Source: Micractinium sp. NFX-FRZ (taxonomy: Eukaryota; Chlorophyta; Trebouxiophyceae; Chlorellales; Chlorellaceae). Taken from it: a stretch of DNA of 64,000 bases. The stretch is from NCBI GenBank assembly GCA_029339195.1, contig JAPTJF010000253.1, positions 1 through 64,000 on the forward strand, written 5' to 3'. Both the position numbers and the translations under genes were made by a program. Numbering within the stretch: the stretch's first letter is position 1; each line of letters starts with the position of its first letter. Below the pieces are notes generated by a model. It was not told the DNA's origin. It worked only from the letters and a program-made list of their open reading frames with translations, and ran no database searches. Shown here piece by piece: positions 41,288-52,062 of this stretch.

Positions 41288-43750
41288 ATGTCGGCCCTCA
41301 AACTGGATCTGTCGTTCAAAAACCCCTCACTGGAGGCTGAGTTCAGTGAGCTGCAGGCGCTGAGCAGCCAGCGGCTGGAGAAGCAGGTGCGGGCGCGGGG
41401 CTGGCGGGTGCGGGGGGATGGGTCCCGCCTATCTCGGCCCGCATAGTAGCTGCCGCACTGTGGAGCTGGGGACAGGGCATTTGAGAGCAGCTATAGGAAC
41501 ATTTCCTTTACGAGTTGTACCGCAGCTGCCCAAACAGCAAGCGGGGCACTGCGCAGGGCTGGCCGTCCTGCCTGCCCCGCTGCGGGCTTGTCCCGTACTG
41601 TCGCTGCCGCCTCTGCTCAAGCGTCGACCCACGCTCTGCACCTTCCATTCAACCCGCCGCTTGCGCTGCGCCTGAACTGCCCCTGCCAACACAGTTCCAC
41701 TACGCCCGAGCGCTGACATGGCTGGTGGTGCTGCTGCGCGCGCTGGCCGTGGGCGAGCGGTGGGCCACAGGTGTGGTTGCATTCGGCACCGTCACCACCC
41801 TGCTGCCAGCGTTTCTGGAGCACCTGCCACATCGGCAGTACATGCGGTGAGGGCATGCCATCGGCAGTACATGCTGTTTCGACCCGTGAGAGTCAGGGGA
41901 GGGGTTGAAGGGAGCAGACGGCAGGCCAGCGCTATGGGCTGGCTCATCAAGCCAGCGTCGCTGCTGCAGGCCGTGGTAGGTACACACCTTGCATTCCATG
42001 CTGCACTCCCGTGCCGCCTCCCACCGCTCCTTTCCCCTGCGCCGTGCCGACCCTCGCTCCCTACGCCCCACCAACCACCTTCTGCTCCTGCCAGTTGCCG
42101 TGCCCGCAGAGCCTTTCACGGACATGTGGATATAAATTAATAGTATCAAAGGAACCTGCATTTGTACAACCTGCCTCCCTCCGCCTCCCCTGCGCCTCCC
42201 CTGCCAGGTGGCGCCTGCCCGTGGAGGTAGCTGACAACGTGCTGCAAGTCGCGCTGGGATGCTTCACACACCAGCAGATCATCGGCAGCACCTCCCAGCT
42301 GGGAGGGCCCTCCGCCTTCCAGGCAAGCGCTGGGCGGGGCGAGGGTGGGGTGGGGCCGGGGCGCAGCCAGGGACGGCGCAGGGATGGGTCGGGGCTGCAA
42401 CGCAGGAGCAGGCACTGGGCAGGAGGGCAGCGCACCAAGTCGGGAGATTCCACCTGGGCAAGCGCTGGCTGAGGCAGGGTTGCAGGAGCGGCCGCTGGGC
42501 AGGTGCACAGCGCAAGCTGACGGGGCGCTTCCCTCCCCCACCTGTGCCCGCACCGCCTGCAGATGACGGCTGTGCTGCTGACGGGCAACGGCGTCGCCTG
42601 GCTGCTCTTCTGCTCGCTGTGGGGCAGCCTGCCCTTCCGGTGAGGCCCCGCATGCTGATGCACATGCCGTGTGTGTTGGTTGCCGAGGCCCCCAGAGCCG
42701 CTGGCAAGAGCGCTGCCCTGGCAAGCACACCCCGCCTGTGCCAGCTGCGCGCCGCTGTGCGCCACCGCGGCCTCGTCATGATGATGCGTGCTGTGCCGTG
42801 GTGCCCATGCTGCTCCCCTCCTCCTCCCGGCTGACGCGCCCACTCGGCGGGGCCCCCCCGCGTGCCGCCCGCCCTACCGCCCCCCGCCGCGCAGGTTTGC
42901 GCTGCCGCAGCAGGCCGGACTCACCATCATGCTGCTCCTGTTCAACAACCAGCTGTGCCAGCAGAACGCCGCCATCCAGCTGGCCTACTCCACCCTGGGG
43001 ATCAACGCGGCCCGCCGTGCCCAGCTGCTGGTGGGCCGGCTCAACATGCTGCCGGTGTGGCAGCACCTGCAACGCACGTACGCCGCGGGGCGCAGCTGCA
43101 CGGCGGCGGTGCTGGCGGCGCCGATAAAGGCGCGCGAGGCGGTGCGCACGGCCTGCATGCAGGCGGCGGATGCGACGGCGGCGGCCGGTGTGGCCAGCGC
43201 TGAGGTGGCACCCTCCCTGGAGCACGGCGCGCAGCTGTGCCTGCGCTACCAGCCCGCCAGGTGCGTGGTGGTGGGCGGGGGCAGGTGACATGGCATGGCG
43301 GCGATACAGTATGTTGGCCTGCTGGACTGCGCAGGTTGCGCTCTGCCTCCAGCGGCCTTGCCTGCGAGGTCTTTGGCAGCACGCAGGCTGTGCCACAGCA
43401 CTGTTTCTGGCACCATGCCATCATGGGTGCAGGTGGAGTGGCGCACCCCGAAGGAAGGTCTGCCCTGTGCACTGCACCCCAGAATGCCCGCGTCACCCTC
43501 CCCAACCGCCTCCCTCCCGCCCCCGCCACTGTTCTGCAGCCTGCTGCTGCTGGGCTTCCTTGTGCCCACGCTCTACATCTGGGCATCGGAGGTGCGCCTG
43601 CGCCGTCACTTCCTGGCCACTCACTCGACCGACGCGCCGGCACTGCGCCGGGCGCAGCAGCACCTGCCCACACTCATGGACTTCTTCATGTTCACGGTAC
43701 CGGCTCTCTCCGCCATGTATGTTTTCGTGGTGGCAGCAGCGGGCCCCTGA
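41288..43750 (+). CDS. Multi-pass membrane protein A, unknown family (tandem pair)
   Basis: Exons: 41288-41386, 41695-41846, 42208-42322, 42563-42639, 42895-43260, 43540-43750; 339 residues. About six hydrophobic helices are visible: 'LTWLVVLLRALAV', 'GVVAFGTVTTLLPAFL', 'AVLLTGNGVAWLLFCSLWGS', 'QAGLTIMLLLFNN', 'LLLLGFLVPTLYIW', and 'FFMFTVPALSAMYVFVVA'. The loop between helices 4 and 5 is long, Ala-rich and helical with several Cys. No catalytic or transport motif was recognised. The start is chosen because it aligns exactly with the paralogue's first exon (99 nt in both), although an in-frame upstream ATG exists at 41162. Intron 3 has a GC donor. The exon 2 donor region is duplicated 29 bp downstream. 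Function unknown. Confidence 0.75.
41859..41874 (+). repeat. Duplicate of the exon 2 end of membrane protein A
   Basis: CATCGGCAGTACATGC at the exon end (41830-41845) recurs at 41859-41874, 29 bp inside the intron. The GT donor is not kept (CGGTGA became CTGTTT). Confidence 0.65.
42570..42652 (+). repeat. 83-bp tract identical to the paralogue (45218-45300)
   Basis: From CTGTGCTGCTGACGGGCAAC to the intron bases GGTGAGGCCCCGCA the two membrane-protein genes match base for base, silent sites and first intron bases included. Neighbouring exons differ widely. Confidence 0.85.
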
Positions 43751-44301
43751 GGCAGCGGCGTCCCCGCCGCACCGCCCTGCTCGGCGCGCCTCTCGCCTCA
43801 CACGTGCGCCCAACAACAAACTGACCGCAGCTGCGCGGGTGGCGGCCTGGGCACTGTAAAAACGTACCTGAATGTGCCTTCTGACAGGCTTGCACGGGAC
43901 AGACCCAAGGATATCGCGCTGCAGCAGGGTTCAGTGGCCCACACCAGGGTTCTGGGTCACCCGGTGCCAGGTGGCGGCTAGCAGCTCCGGGCAGCCCCTG
44001 TGCCGTCTCCCCACGCAATGCTGCGTCAACGAAGCCCGTTTCTGCGAGACAACGAGTGATTACGGTGGCCGCCCGACGGGCCGCCAGTTCGGGATACTCA
44101 ACCAGCTCTGGATAGTCATTTATCTAATATCTGGCAGGCACCGCCATTCACTCAGCTCATTCAAGAACAAGGATAACACAGACAGCATGCTTTAGCTCCT
44201 CTCTCACCAGGAGCGGGCGCACGTTTGTGCCAGTCGGCCAGCCGCCTTCCCTAGGCATCGCGGGACTTCACCCGACGCCAGTGGGGCGTCGTTTGGGACG
44301 G
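43751..44301. other. Intergenic between the two membrane-protein paralogues
   Basis: No supported coding region. It holds the 3' end of gene A (TGTAA at 43855) and the promoter of gene B. AT content rises around 44100-44200 (ATTTATCTAATATC), a plausible core promoter neighbourhood, but I cannot name an element. Confidence 0.45.
43855..43859 (+). terminator. Candidate TGTAA polyadenylation signal of membrane protein A
   Basis: TGTAA 105 bases past the stop codon, within a CTGTAAAAAC context. Confidence 0.45.
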
Positions 44302-46574
44302 ATGGCACTCCGCGCCGACCTTGCATTTGCAGGAGCACCCCAGCTGGAGCATGAGTTCTTCGCTCTGGAGTCACGGCGGAACGTAGTGCTTGAAACGCAG
44401 GTGCGGTGGCCAGCGCGGGGCCGCGCACGGCTGCTTGCCGCCTTGCCGCTTGCCGCTTGCCGCCCTCCCTTCCCGCCACTCCCTGGCTGGACCGCAGCTG
44501 CCGCCTGCTGACGGAACCTAGTGCTCACCCCGACTTCCCCCCAACTCCCCCAACAGTTCCACTATGCGCGGGCCCTGACGTGGTTTGCTGTGCTGCTGCG
44601 GGCCCTGCTGGCGCGCGAGTGGAGGGCCAGCGTCGTCATCGGCATGGGCGCCGTCACCACGCTCCTCCCCGCATTTGCCGACCGCCTGTCGCAGCGCTGC
44701 TACCTCAGGCAGGTGGCCCCCACGCGCTGCGCCTGCACCTGCGTGTGCGAGCCACGGGGGGGTGCAGGCCTCACCATTTAGAGGTCCTGGAGTGCGGGGT
44801 GTGCCCTGCTGTTTTTTAGGGATCCTTGAACGCAGGCGTGTGGCTTGCCTGCCTGCCTTCCCACCCTCCCACGGGCGTCTTCAGGGTTTGCTGGCTGAGC
44901 GGTGGCCATCCACCCGCCCCGCCTGGCACCCCGCACTGCAGGTGGCGGCTGCCAATTCAGGTGTTTGACAACCTTTTGCAAGTCGCGCTGGGCTGCTACA
45001 CCCACTCCCACATCTACCCAAACCCCAGCGGAGCGCCGTCCACATTCCAGGCAAGCCCAGGCGGTGTGGGCAGCCGCACAACGTGCTGTGACTGCATCGC
45101 CTGCGCTCTGTGGCGGCAGCAGGTAGCGTGCCCTGTTGTACCTCAATCCCATTGCTGCAATCCGCATCCACCAACCGCCCTTCACGCGCATGCCGGTCGG
45201 TGACTTGCAGATGGCAACTGTGCTGCTGACGGGCAACGGCGTCGCCTGGCTGCTCTTCTGCTCGCTGTGGGGCAGCCTGCCCTTCCGGTGAGGCCCCGCA
45301 AGCTGCAGCTCTGAGAGTTTGCGGCAGGCAGCTTTGCCGTCGCTTGGAGATGTACACACACTTGTGCGGGCCCGGCGCATGCTCTGCACTTCACCCACCC
45401 GCGCACCAACATCGCACGCCTGCCTCGCCCGCGCCCGCAGGTATGCGCTGCCGCAGCAGGCCGCGCTGACCATCATCCTGCTCCAGTTCAGCCGCCCCTT
45501 GTGCGCCACAAACGTGCCCATCCAGTACGCGTATGCCAGCCTTGGGCGGCATGTGCTGGCACCGCGCAAGCTGCTCCCAGCCCTTGCACGCCTGCTGCGC
45601 CCGTCGGCTAGCCTGCGCAGCTGCAGCGCCGCCGTGCTCGCGGCGCCGGCCTGGGCGACAGAGGCGGTGCGGACAGCATGCACGCATGCTGCTTTGTCTG
45701 CTTCGGGCGCGGCGCCCGGCGCTGCTGCGCAGCTGCTGGGCAGCACGGCGGCAGGGCCGGCGCCTGCCAGCGTGGCGGCCGCCACCGTGGCGCGGGGCGC
45801 TGAGCTGTGCAGCGCTTACCAGCCGGCCAGGTGATCCGGGCTGCTCGGGCTGGGGCTGCTGCTGCTGCCAGCGGGGCAGGGGCCGTAATGGCGAGGCCAA
45901 GGACTGAGCAGTACGGTTGACCGGGCCAGCTAATATGACCCTGACCTGGTCTTGAGCAGCTGCTGTGGTGCGTTGCCAGCGTCTCTGGACGCTTGCCATC
46001 ATGCTGACCCCCTGGCCCTTGTCTGCCCGCCCCCTGCCCCCCGCCCCCCTTTCCCGCCCGCAGCCTGCTGCTCCTCGGCTTCCTCCTCCCCACGTTCCTC
46101 ATCTGGCGCACCGAGCTGCGCCAGCGGCGGCGCTTCCTGGCCGCAAAGCTCACCGCCCCCCCGACCATCACCCCCTGCTTCCTGGATTACCTGGGCTTTG
46201 CGGTGCCCGCTGTCGCATGCATGTACAGGTGGGTGCGCTGCACATGTGCTGTGCTGTGCATGGCATGCACGCACCCAGCCGGGTGCTGTGCTGCCGCTGC
46301 ACAGATGCGTGCATGCTGGTGCAGGTGGGCACCCCAGCAGTTGTCGTCCTGCCTGGCAGCACGGGTGTTGCGGGCGCTTCCTGATGCCCAGGGCAGCCTG
46401 CGCCAGTCTTGCAGCAGCAAGTGAGAGGCCACAGCTGGTGGCGACAGCACAAAGCCGGGGCAGCGCCTGCGTCCCCCCCCCCTCAATGCCCGCATCCCAT
46501 AACTGTGTCTGGCCACGCCTCCTCTGACCCCCTCTCTTCCCGCCTCGTGCAGCTACTGCGTCGCGGGCGGCTGA
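44302..46574 (+). CDS. Multi-pass membrane protein B, paralogue of A
   Basis: Exons: 44302-44400, 44557-44708, 44942-45050, 45211-45287, 45441-45830, 46064-46228, 46553-46574; 337 residues. It aligns with protein A along its full length: 'FHYARALTWFAVLLRALLA', 'WRLPIQVFDNLLQVALGCYT', the identical 'VLLTGNGVAWLLFCSLWGSL', 'YALPQQAALTIILLQF', and 'LLLLGFLLPTFLIWRTELR'. Exons 1, 2 and 4 have the same length as in A. Differences: introns 2 and 3 both have GC donors (in A intron 2 has GT), the middle loop is longer, and an extra intron splits the last helix so that the final exon codes for only six residues. About six helices; family and function unknown. Confidence 0.75.
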
Positions 46575-47667
46575 GCTGCAGCATTCGACACAAGGGCGTC
46601 CGCAGTCAACCCCTGCCGTCGGTTGCACGCGCCCCGCCGTCGGTTCAGCATGCGGGAGTGGCTTGGCACGCCCTGCCCTCACTGCTCACTTCACCTGATC
46701 CCGGCTGTGCCTCCCAATACCTTCCACGCCCGCCTGCGAGCGGGCCACCAATAAACACGCCCTCCCACAAGCACATGGCACCTCACCGAGTGCTCCTGCC
46801 CGTGCAAGGTGTACAGTCCACGTGTGTTTCTCGCCGAGTGTCCGCCATCCCGATTGTTGCCGCCCCTGCATGCATTCATCGCATCTTGCGCACCCCTCCG
46901 ATTAAACCTCCCGCCATCACCGCCACCCGAACACGCCCTGCGTTATTGCCACACGTCCCATGCACTCCACTTTCCAATTGACTGCCTGGCCCCCTGCCCC
47001 CAGCCAGCCTGTCCGCTTATACACGCCTTCCTTTCTCAGCCCTCAGCCAGGTCCCACTCTTCCATCCATCTCCACCTGCCCTTCGTTTCACTGCATCCCC
47101 AGCAACTCATACAACCCCCTAGCCTCTCCCCCTCCCCCCCCCTTCCCCTCGAGTCCCTTCTCCTGCTGCCTTTCCCCGTATCACATGCCACCCGTCCCAC
47201 TCCCGCACCCCTCCTCCTCCTCCTGCCGCCTCGAGCACACGCCGTTCGCGTCACCCACGCTTGCGCCTTTTCGCGGCAGGCTCTAGCACATCATCATGTT
47301 TTGCCAGCAACTCCCCTGCAATTACCCCGCTGCCATTCGGCAAGCTTCACACCCTGTGGCGGGCTGCGCCATCAATTTTCGCCCCAATTCACTGCCTTGA
47401 TGAAGATTCTCACATGCCCCTTATCAAACTCACGTTGCATGCAAACACAAACAAAGGTGTCCCTGGCAGGAGGCGCGGGCAGGGGCTGAGGGGTCGCACA
47501 GCGTGCACAGCGAGGGGAGCCACTCTGGCTGCGCCTCACTTCACGCCCAGGCAGCCCAGCTGAATTCACGTGTTCATTTCAGTCCCAGGCGCTGGGCAAA
47601 GCCCCAGCTGCACGTACCTGCCACTTGAGTCACACCCCAGCCGGGGCAGCTGCACTGGCCCACCAAA
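46575..47667. other. Convergent intergenic region with strong C/T strand bias
   Basis: No supported coding region. The 3' ends of membrane protein B and the coiled-coil gene meet here. From about 46880 to 47285 the plus strand is very rich in C and T and poor in G, including CCTCTCCCCCTCCCCCCCCC near 47130. Confidence 0.5.
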
Positions 47668-49287
47668 TCACTTCACTCCCAGGCGGCGCAGCTGCAGCCG
47701 CACGCTGCTGCACTCCCGGTTGATTGCCTCCAGCCGTGTCTCCACCTCCACGCGCCGCTTGCGCTCCTGCAGACAGGCAGGCTTGGAACGAGGGGACGCG
47801 TGCATGTCAGGGGTGCTCAAGGTGGTGGGATGGTGGGTGGGTTGGGCAGGCTCGCTCAACACCGCAGGCCAGAGGTGGTCTCCTCTTGCTGGTGCCAGCA
47901 GGAGCTGCAGGTGCACACACATCCTAGCAGCTGGATGCCTGCGACATGCGTGGCTCGATGGTAGAAGAACCGCTGTCCTTGCGTGCCCCCTGCATTCCAA
48001 TTACATAAGCTTAGCTTACACCACAGCGCCCCGACCAGCACCCCGTTTCTCACCTGCAGCGTGCGCCCGCTGGTGTGGCTGGGCATGCGGGAGCTCTCCG
48101 CCTCCAGCTCATTCTTCTCAGCATTCAAAGACAGCAGGTGGTCCTCCAGCGCCTGGGTGCGGGCCAGCATGTCCTGCAAAGGCAATGGGGAAAGGTTGGT
48201 GCGCTTTCTTTAGCTGTTTGGCGCTCAAGCAAAGCCAGGTGGTCCTCCAGTGCCCGCACAGCGCCAACATGTCCCGCACAGGACAAGGAGGGAGGCTGTC
48301 ATCTATTTCCAGAAACTTCAGCAGCGGCAGGTGGGCTGGGGCGTGGCAATGCTAGATGAAGGAAGGTGGCAAGGGCGCATGCACATACAACAACACATCC
48401 AGGCAGCCCTTTAAGGCAGCCAAACAAGCAAGCAGGCAGGCCGCTGCACCCACCTGCAGGGTGCCCTCAGTCGCAAAGGGGCTGCTGGCAGCGCTAGGGC
48501 TGGCCAGACTCACAGCACCCATCCGAGCCGCCAGCGCCTCAGGAGCATTGCTCAGCCGCGCACCGCCGCTTTCGTGGCTGCCGCTGCTGGACGGCGGCGC
48601 TGGCATGTGCTCCCGCTGCTGCTGCTGTGTGTAGGGAGTGGCGGTGGTGGCGCTGCGAGCGGTGGCGGAGCCGCTGCCAGCGGCAGAGTGCGCCTGCCAG
48701 TGGTCACGGAACGTGGCAGGCCGGGCGGCGGCAGGCGGCGCGGTGGCGAAACTGCTCAGGCTGCATGCGTCACTGCCCTCATCCAGCGTGCCAGTCTGGG
48801 GAGTGTACCTGCTCTGGGCCGGCCCAGGCGGTGCGGCAGGAGCAGGGTGGTTGTAGCGCTGCAGCGCGCTTCGGGGAAGCGGGCCCTCTGCATGGCTGGC
48901 ACGCACTGCCACGTGCTGCTCCTGCGGGCCGGGCTGCTGCGTCGGCTGCCATGTCAGCTCCTGCGGGCCAGGCTGCTGTGCATGCTGCCATGTCAGCTCC
49001 TGCTCCTGGCGGTGGTCACGTGCCAGCTGGGCGCTGCTGCTGGCAGCGTACGGCAGCTGCTGCATGCTGGCCTGTGGGTCTGACACCCACTGCTGCTCCT
49101 GGTGCCGCCCCATGGAGAGTTGGTAGCCGCGTGGCATCGGCATGCCAGTCTGGCTGCCAGCTGGCCATCCGTGCTCAGCGGACTGCATGCCGTAGCGGTC
49201 GGGTGGTGGGCCCTGTGGCTGGCTGCTCTCCTGCCGGGGCGTGCTGGCATATGCAGTGTACTGCTGCTGCTGCTGCTGGTAGTACTC

Positions 49288-49323
<36 letters not shown>

Positions 49324-51247
49324 GGCAGGGCCCCACTGCCCTGACGGCGGGCACTGCTCGCCCACACTGTCTCTGGAGCTGCGGCGACCTGCGGGCGCAC
49401 CAGCTGCTGCCGCTGACATGGCCGGCCCTGTCCAGGCCAGGGACACCGCCTTGTCGGCCTCTGCTGCCGCCTCCAGCTCACGAGTGCGGCTTTGCAGTGC
49501 TGCCACCTGGCCCGTGGCTTGCGCCAGACCTGTCTGCAGGCGATCCACCTCAGCCTGCACCCATGTCGGTATGAGAGGTGAAGTGTGAGCGCCAGCAAGG
49601 CGAGGGAAAGCAAGGTTGTTAGGATGTAGAGCAGGCATGGTGGCCGTGCCACATCCAGGGGCAAGTAAGTCTGCCACTGTGCAGCCTGCACCCCTTGCAT
49701 GGCACGTCTGTACGGCAGCAGCCCATCTCATGGCACCTTTCTTGGCATGCCGCAGGCCTCCTCCCAACCATTTCCCTCTCTCCCTGCAGCATGCTTGCCT
49801 GCAGCGCGCCGTTTTGCTGGCGTAGCGCAGCGCCCTCCCGCCGCAGCGCCTCGCACTCGCTGTGCATCGCCTCCAGCTGCCGGTCCTTGCTGCCTTCCGA
49901 GCCCTGCGAGAACGACATGTGGGGTATCTCGAAAGCAGTGGCGCGCCACCTCACATGCACCGGCCACCCAGCAACCTGCGGCCCTCTGCCCAGGCCAGCC
50001 TCGCATGTGAGCCACCCCCCAAGCACCCAGACAGCCAGCACCCAACAAGCCAAGCGCACCTGCACCGCGCGCATGCGGTCCTCCAGCTGGCGGATGGCCA
50101 CGTCACGCTGCGCCAGCGCTGTGGTCAGCTCCACATTCTTCTTCTTCAGAGCCGTGCCGCCGTCCTCCAGCAGGCCCGCATGCGAGGACGCAGCCTCCAG
50201 GCGCTGCTGCAGCGCGCGCAGGTCGCGCTCACGCTGCGGGCGGTCAGAAGGGTAACGCGGGCAGGCGGGGAGGTGGTCGGGCACGTGTAGAGCCAGTACG
50301 GCGGGCGGCAGGCACTGTTGTTCAAAATTCAGCACATGCAAAAGAGCAGGCTCAGTGGCCACCATCGGTCAGCACCCACCAACGCTCTCCGTCTTTTGCC
50401 GGCTCGTGCCCCAGCACCCCAGCCAACTACCCGCCCCATGCCCCCCTGCCCGCCTGCTCCAGCCCACCTGCGCGCACTCGTCCTTCCAGTGCGCCACCTG
50501 GTCAGCCAGCACTGCCGCCTTCCTCCGCTCCTCCTCAAGCTCTGCCTCCTTCTGCGCCACCTGCTGCTGCGTGGCCGTCACAGCCGTCGCCGCGGCCTCC
50601 GCCTCGCGCTGTTTGGACTCGAAGCGGCGCTGCAGGCGCGCAAGCTCATCCCGGTCCACCTCGCCGGCTGGCGGCGGCGGCGGCGGCGGCGAGCGCTGCT
50701 GCTGCTGCCGGCTGTAGCGGGTGCTGGCGGGGGTGCTCGAGGCAGGGGAGGTCGCGGCCTCACGCTCTGCCGCTGCCCCTGCAAGCTGCTCCTGAAGCTC
50801 TGCACAGCGGCGAGCTAGCTCGCTGTTCTGCTGCTCCAGCTGCTGTGTGTATACCGGGGCGACAGCAGCTTGGGGGTGACCTGACGGCTGCTGCGGGGCG
50901 TGCGCATGTGCCGCCGATGGCGCCGGCACCCACTGCTGGGCTTGTGGGTGCTGCTGCTGTTGCTGGCCGTGCGCCACGGTGGCTGCTGGGTAGTAGAAGC
51001 CATCCAGGCTGCTGGTGTCTCCAGCAGATGGCGGGGACTCGAGCAGCAGCGACTCGGTGGTGTGGAACACAAAGGGCTGCGGCGACGATGCGGAAGCGGC
51101 AGCGGCGGCGGCGTAGCCGTGGTGCTGGTGGTGAGAGGGCGGTGGAGTGGAAGCTGCCACACTCCAGTCGTGAGCGTAGCGCCCGTCCCAAGGAGCACCG
51201 CTGGCTGAAGCGACGTGAAGCGAGGGGGCGCTGTGCTGGGCAGCCAT
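47668..51247 (-). CDS. Coiled-coil protein with Gln-rich middle, unknown function
   Basis: Exons (minus): 51247-50468, 50233-50060, 49903-49799, 49554-48454, 48173-48054, 47766-47668; 792 residues. The N-terminal ~160 residues are low-complexity (His/Gln/Ala/Pro). A coiled coil with 'QQLEQQNSELARRCAELQEQ' follows and runs on to about residue 330. A Gln/Ser/Pro-rich stretch with poly-Gln follows, and the end is conserved-looking coil with 'ESSRMPSHTSGRT' and 'RLEAINRECSSVRLQLRRLG'. The RMP...GRT segment followed by a short terminal helix suggests a centrosome- or cilium-type coiled-coil protein, but I cannot name the family. Exon 3 could end at a GC donor (49799) or 30 bases later at a GT donor (49769); both keep frame. 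It is divergent from the kinesin gene. A decayed copy of the exon 5 start lies at 48236-48282. Confidence 0.7.
48236..48282 (-). repeat. Ghost copy of exon 5 start in the coiled-coil gene
   Basis: AGGTGGTCCTCCAG plus a downstream ACATGTCC on the plus strand repeat the exon 5 start (48137-48182) about 100 bp away in the intron. The CTGCAG acceptor has changed to a non-AG sequence and the frame is broken. Confidence 0.65.
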
Positions 51248-52062
51248 CGCTGGGCAGCCCGCTGACGGACGCAAGCAGGATGTGCAGGCGTATGGGAATT
51301 GAGTGCAAGGTGATCGGGTACCAGCGGGCGCGGAAGATGATGGTCCGCAAGTCAAATCCGCAAGTCAAATGCCGCAGAGCAGGCACAGCATGGCGGCGGC
51401 CCAGTGGCCGGGCCCACTGGCAGTCAGAGCAAAATAAAGGCTCTGGTCTTTGCTCCTCACACTGCAAAAGCCTCTGAAGCGTGGATCAAGAAATGCAACT
51501 GATCTCACTACACTCTCAAGCTTACCACGCATCCAGAGAGAGTGAGGCCTGCCGTGCACCACTCACGGACAGGCCACGGCAGCAGGTGGGCTCGTGGCAG
51601 GCCAGCCATCCTTGCAGTCCAAAATGTGCAAACATGAGCAAACCATTTATCCTCGAATTTACAAGAAGCTGGAGGTGTCTATGCATACTTTGCAGGTGGT
51701 AGCTAAGAAGCGAAGCGTGTGTGCCTATGGCGGCGACGCCAGCGAAGGCCAGAGTTGCCCTTCTTGGGCCCTTCTTGATGCATTCCTGCAGGCTTGGGAA
51801 GCGCAGCATGAGTTGCTTTGTTTCGTAGAATCTAAATGAATGGGTTGGTTTCATCTTGGCACTGGCCCTGGGTGGGAAGCGGCCACTTGGCGGCGGCCAC
51901 TAGGCGGCGGCTGCGGCCGCAGCACGCGAAGCGCGTCGGCCACTCCTCCAGCTCTTCCTCCCGGCCTTGCCCCAGTCATTGCAACCGCCTCGGAATCCTC
52001 CCATTGCCCCGCCATGGGCGTTCACGCAGCGTGGTGAGCACCAGCTGTCCGCGTCTGCGAGA
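51248..52062. other. Divergent promoter region between the coiled-coil gene and kinesin-12
   Basis: No supported coding region. An in-frame ATG at 51967 could extend the kinesin by 32 residues. Two tandem 14-bp repeats, GGCCACTTGGCGGC and GGCCACTAGGCGGC, lie at 51881-51908, about 150 bp upstream of the kinesin start. Confidence 0.5.
51881..51908. promoter_or_regulatory. Tandem 14-bp direct repeat upstream of kinesin-12
   Basis: Two adjacent copies of GGCCACTWGGCGGC. Each carries TTGGCGG or TAGGCGG, loosely like an E2F-type TTSSCGS site. E2F control would suit a mitotic kinesin, but the match is weak and this is a guess from position. Confidence 0.25.

Noticed and set aside
1633..48282. Ghost junctions as footprints of intron birth by simple exon duplication (AGGT model)
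   Set aside because: That model predicts the exon copy directly at the opposite end of the intron. Here the copies sit about 100 bp from the junction they duplicate, inside introns that already existed.
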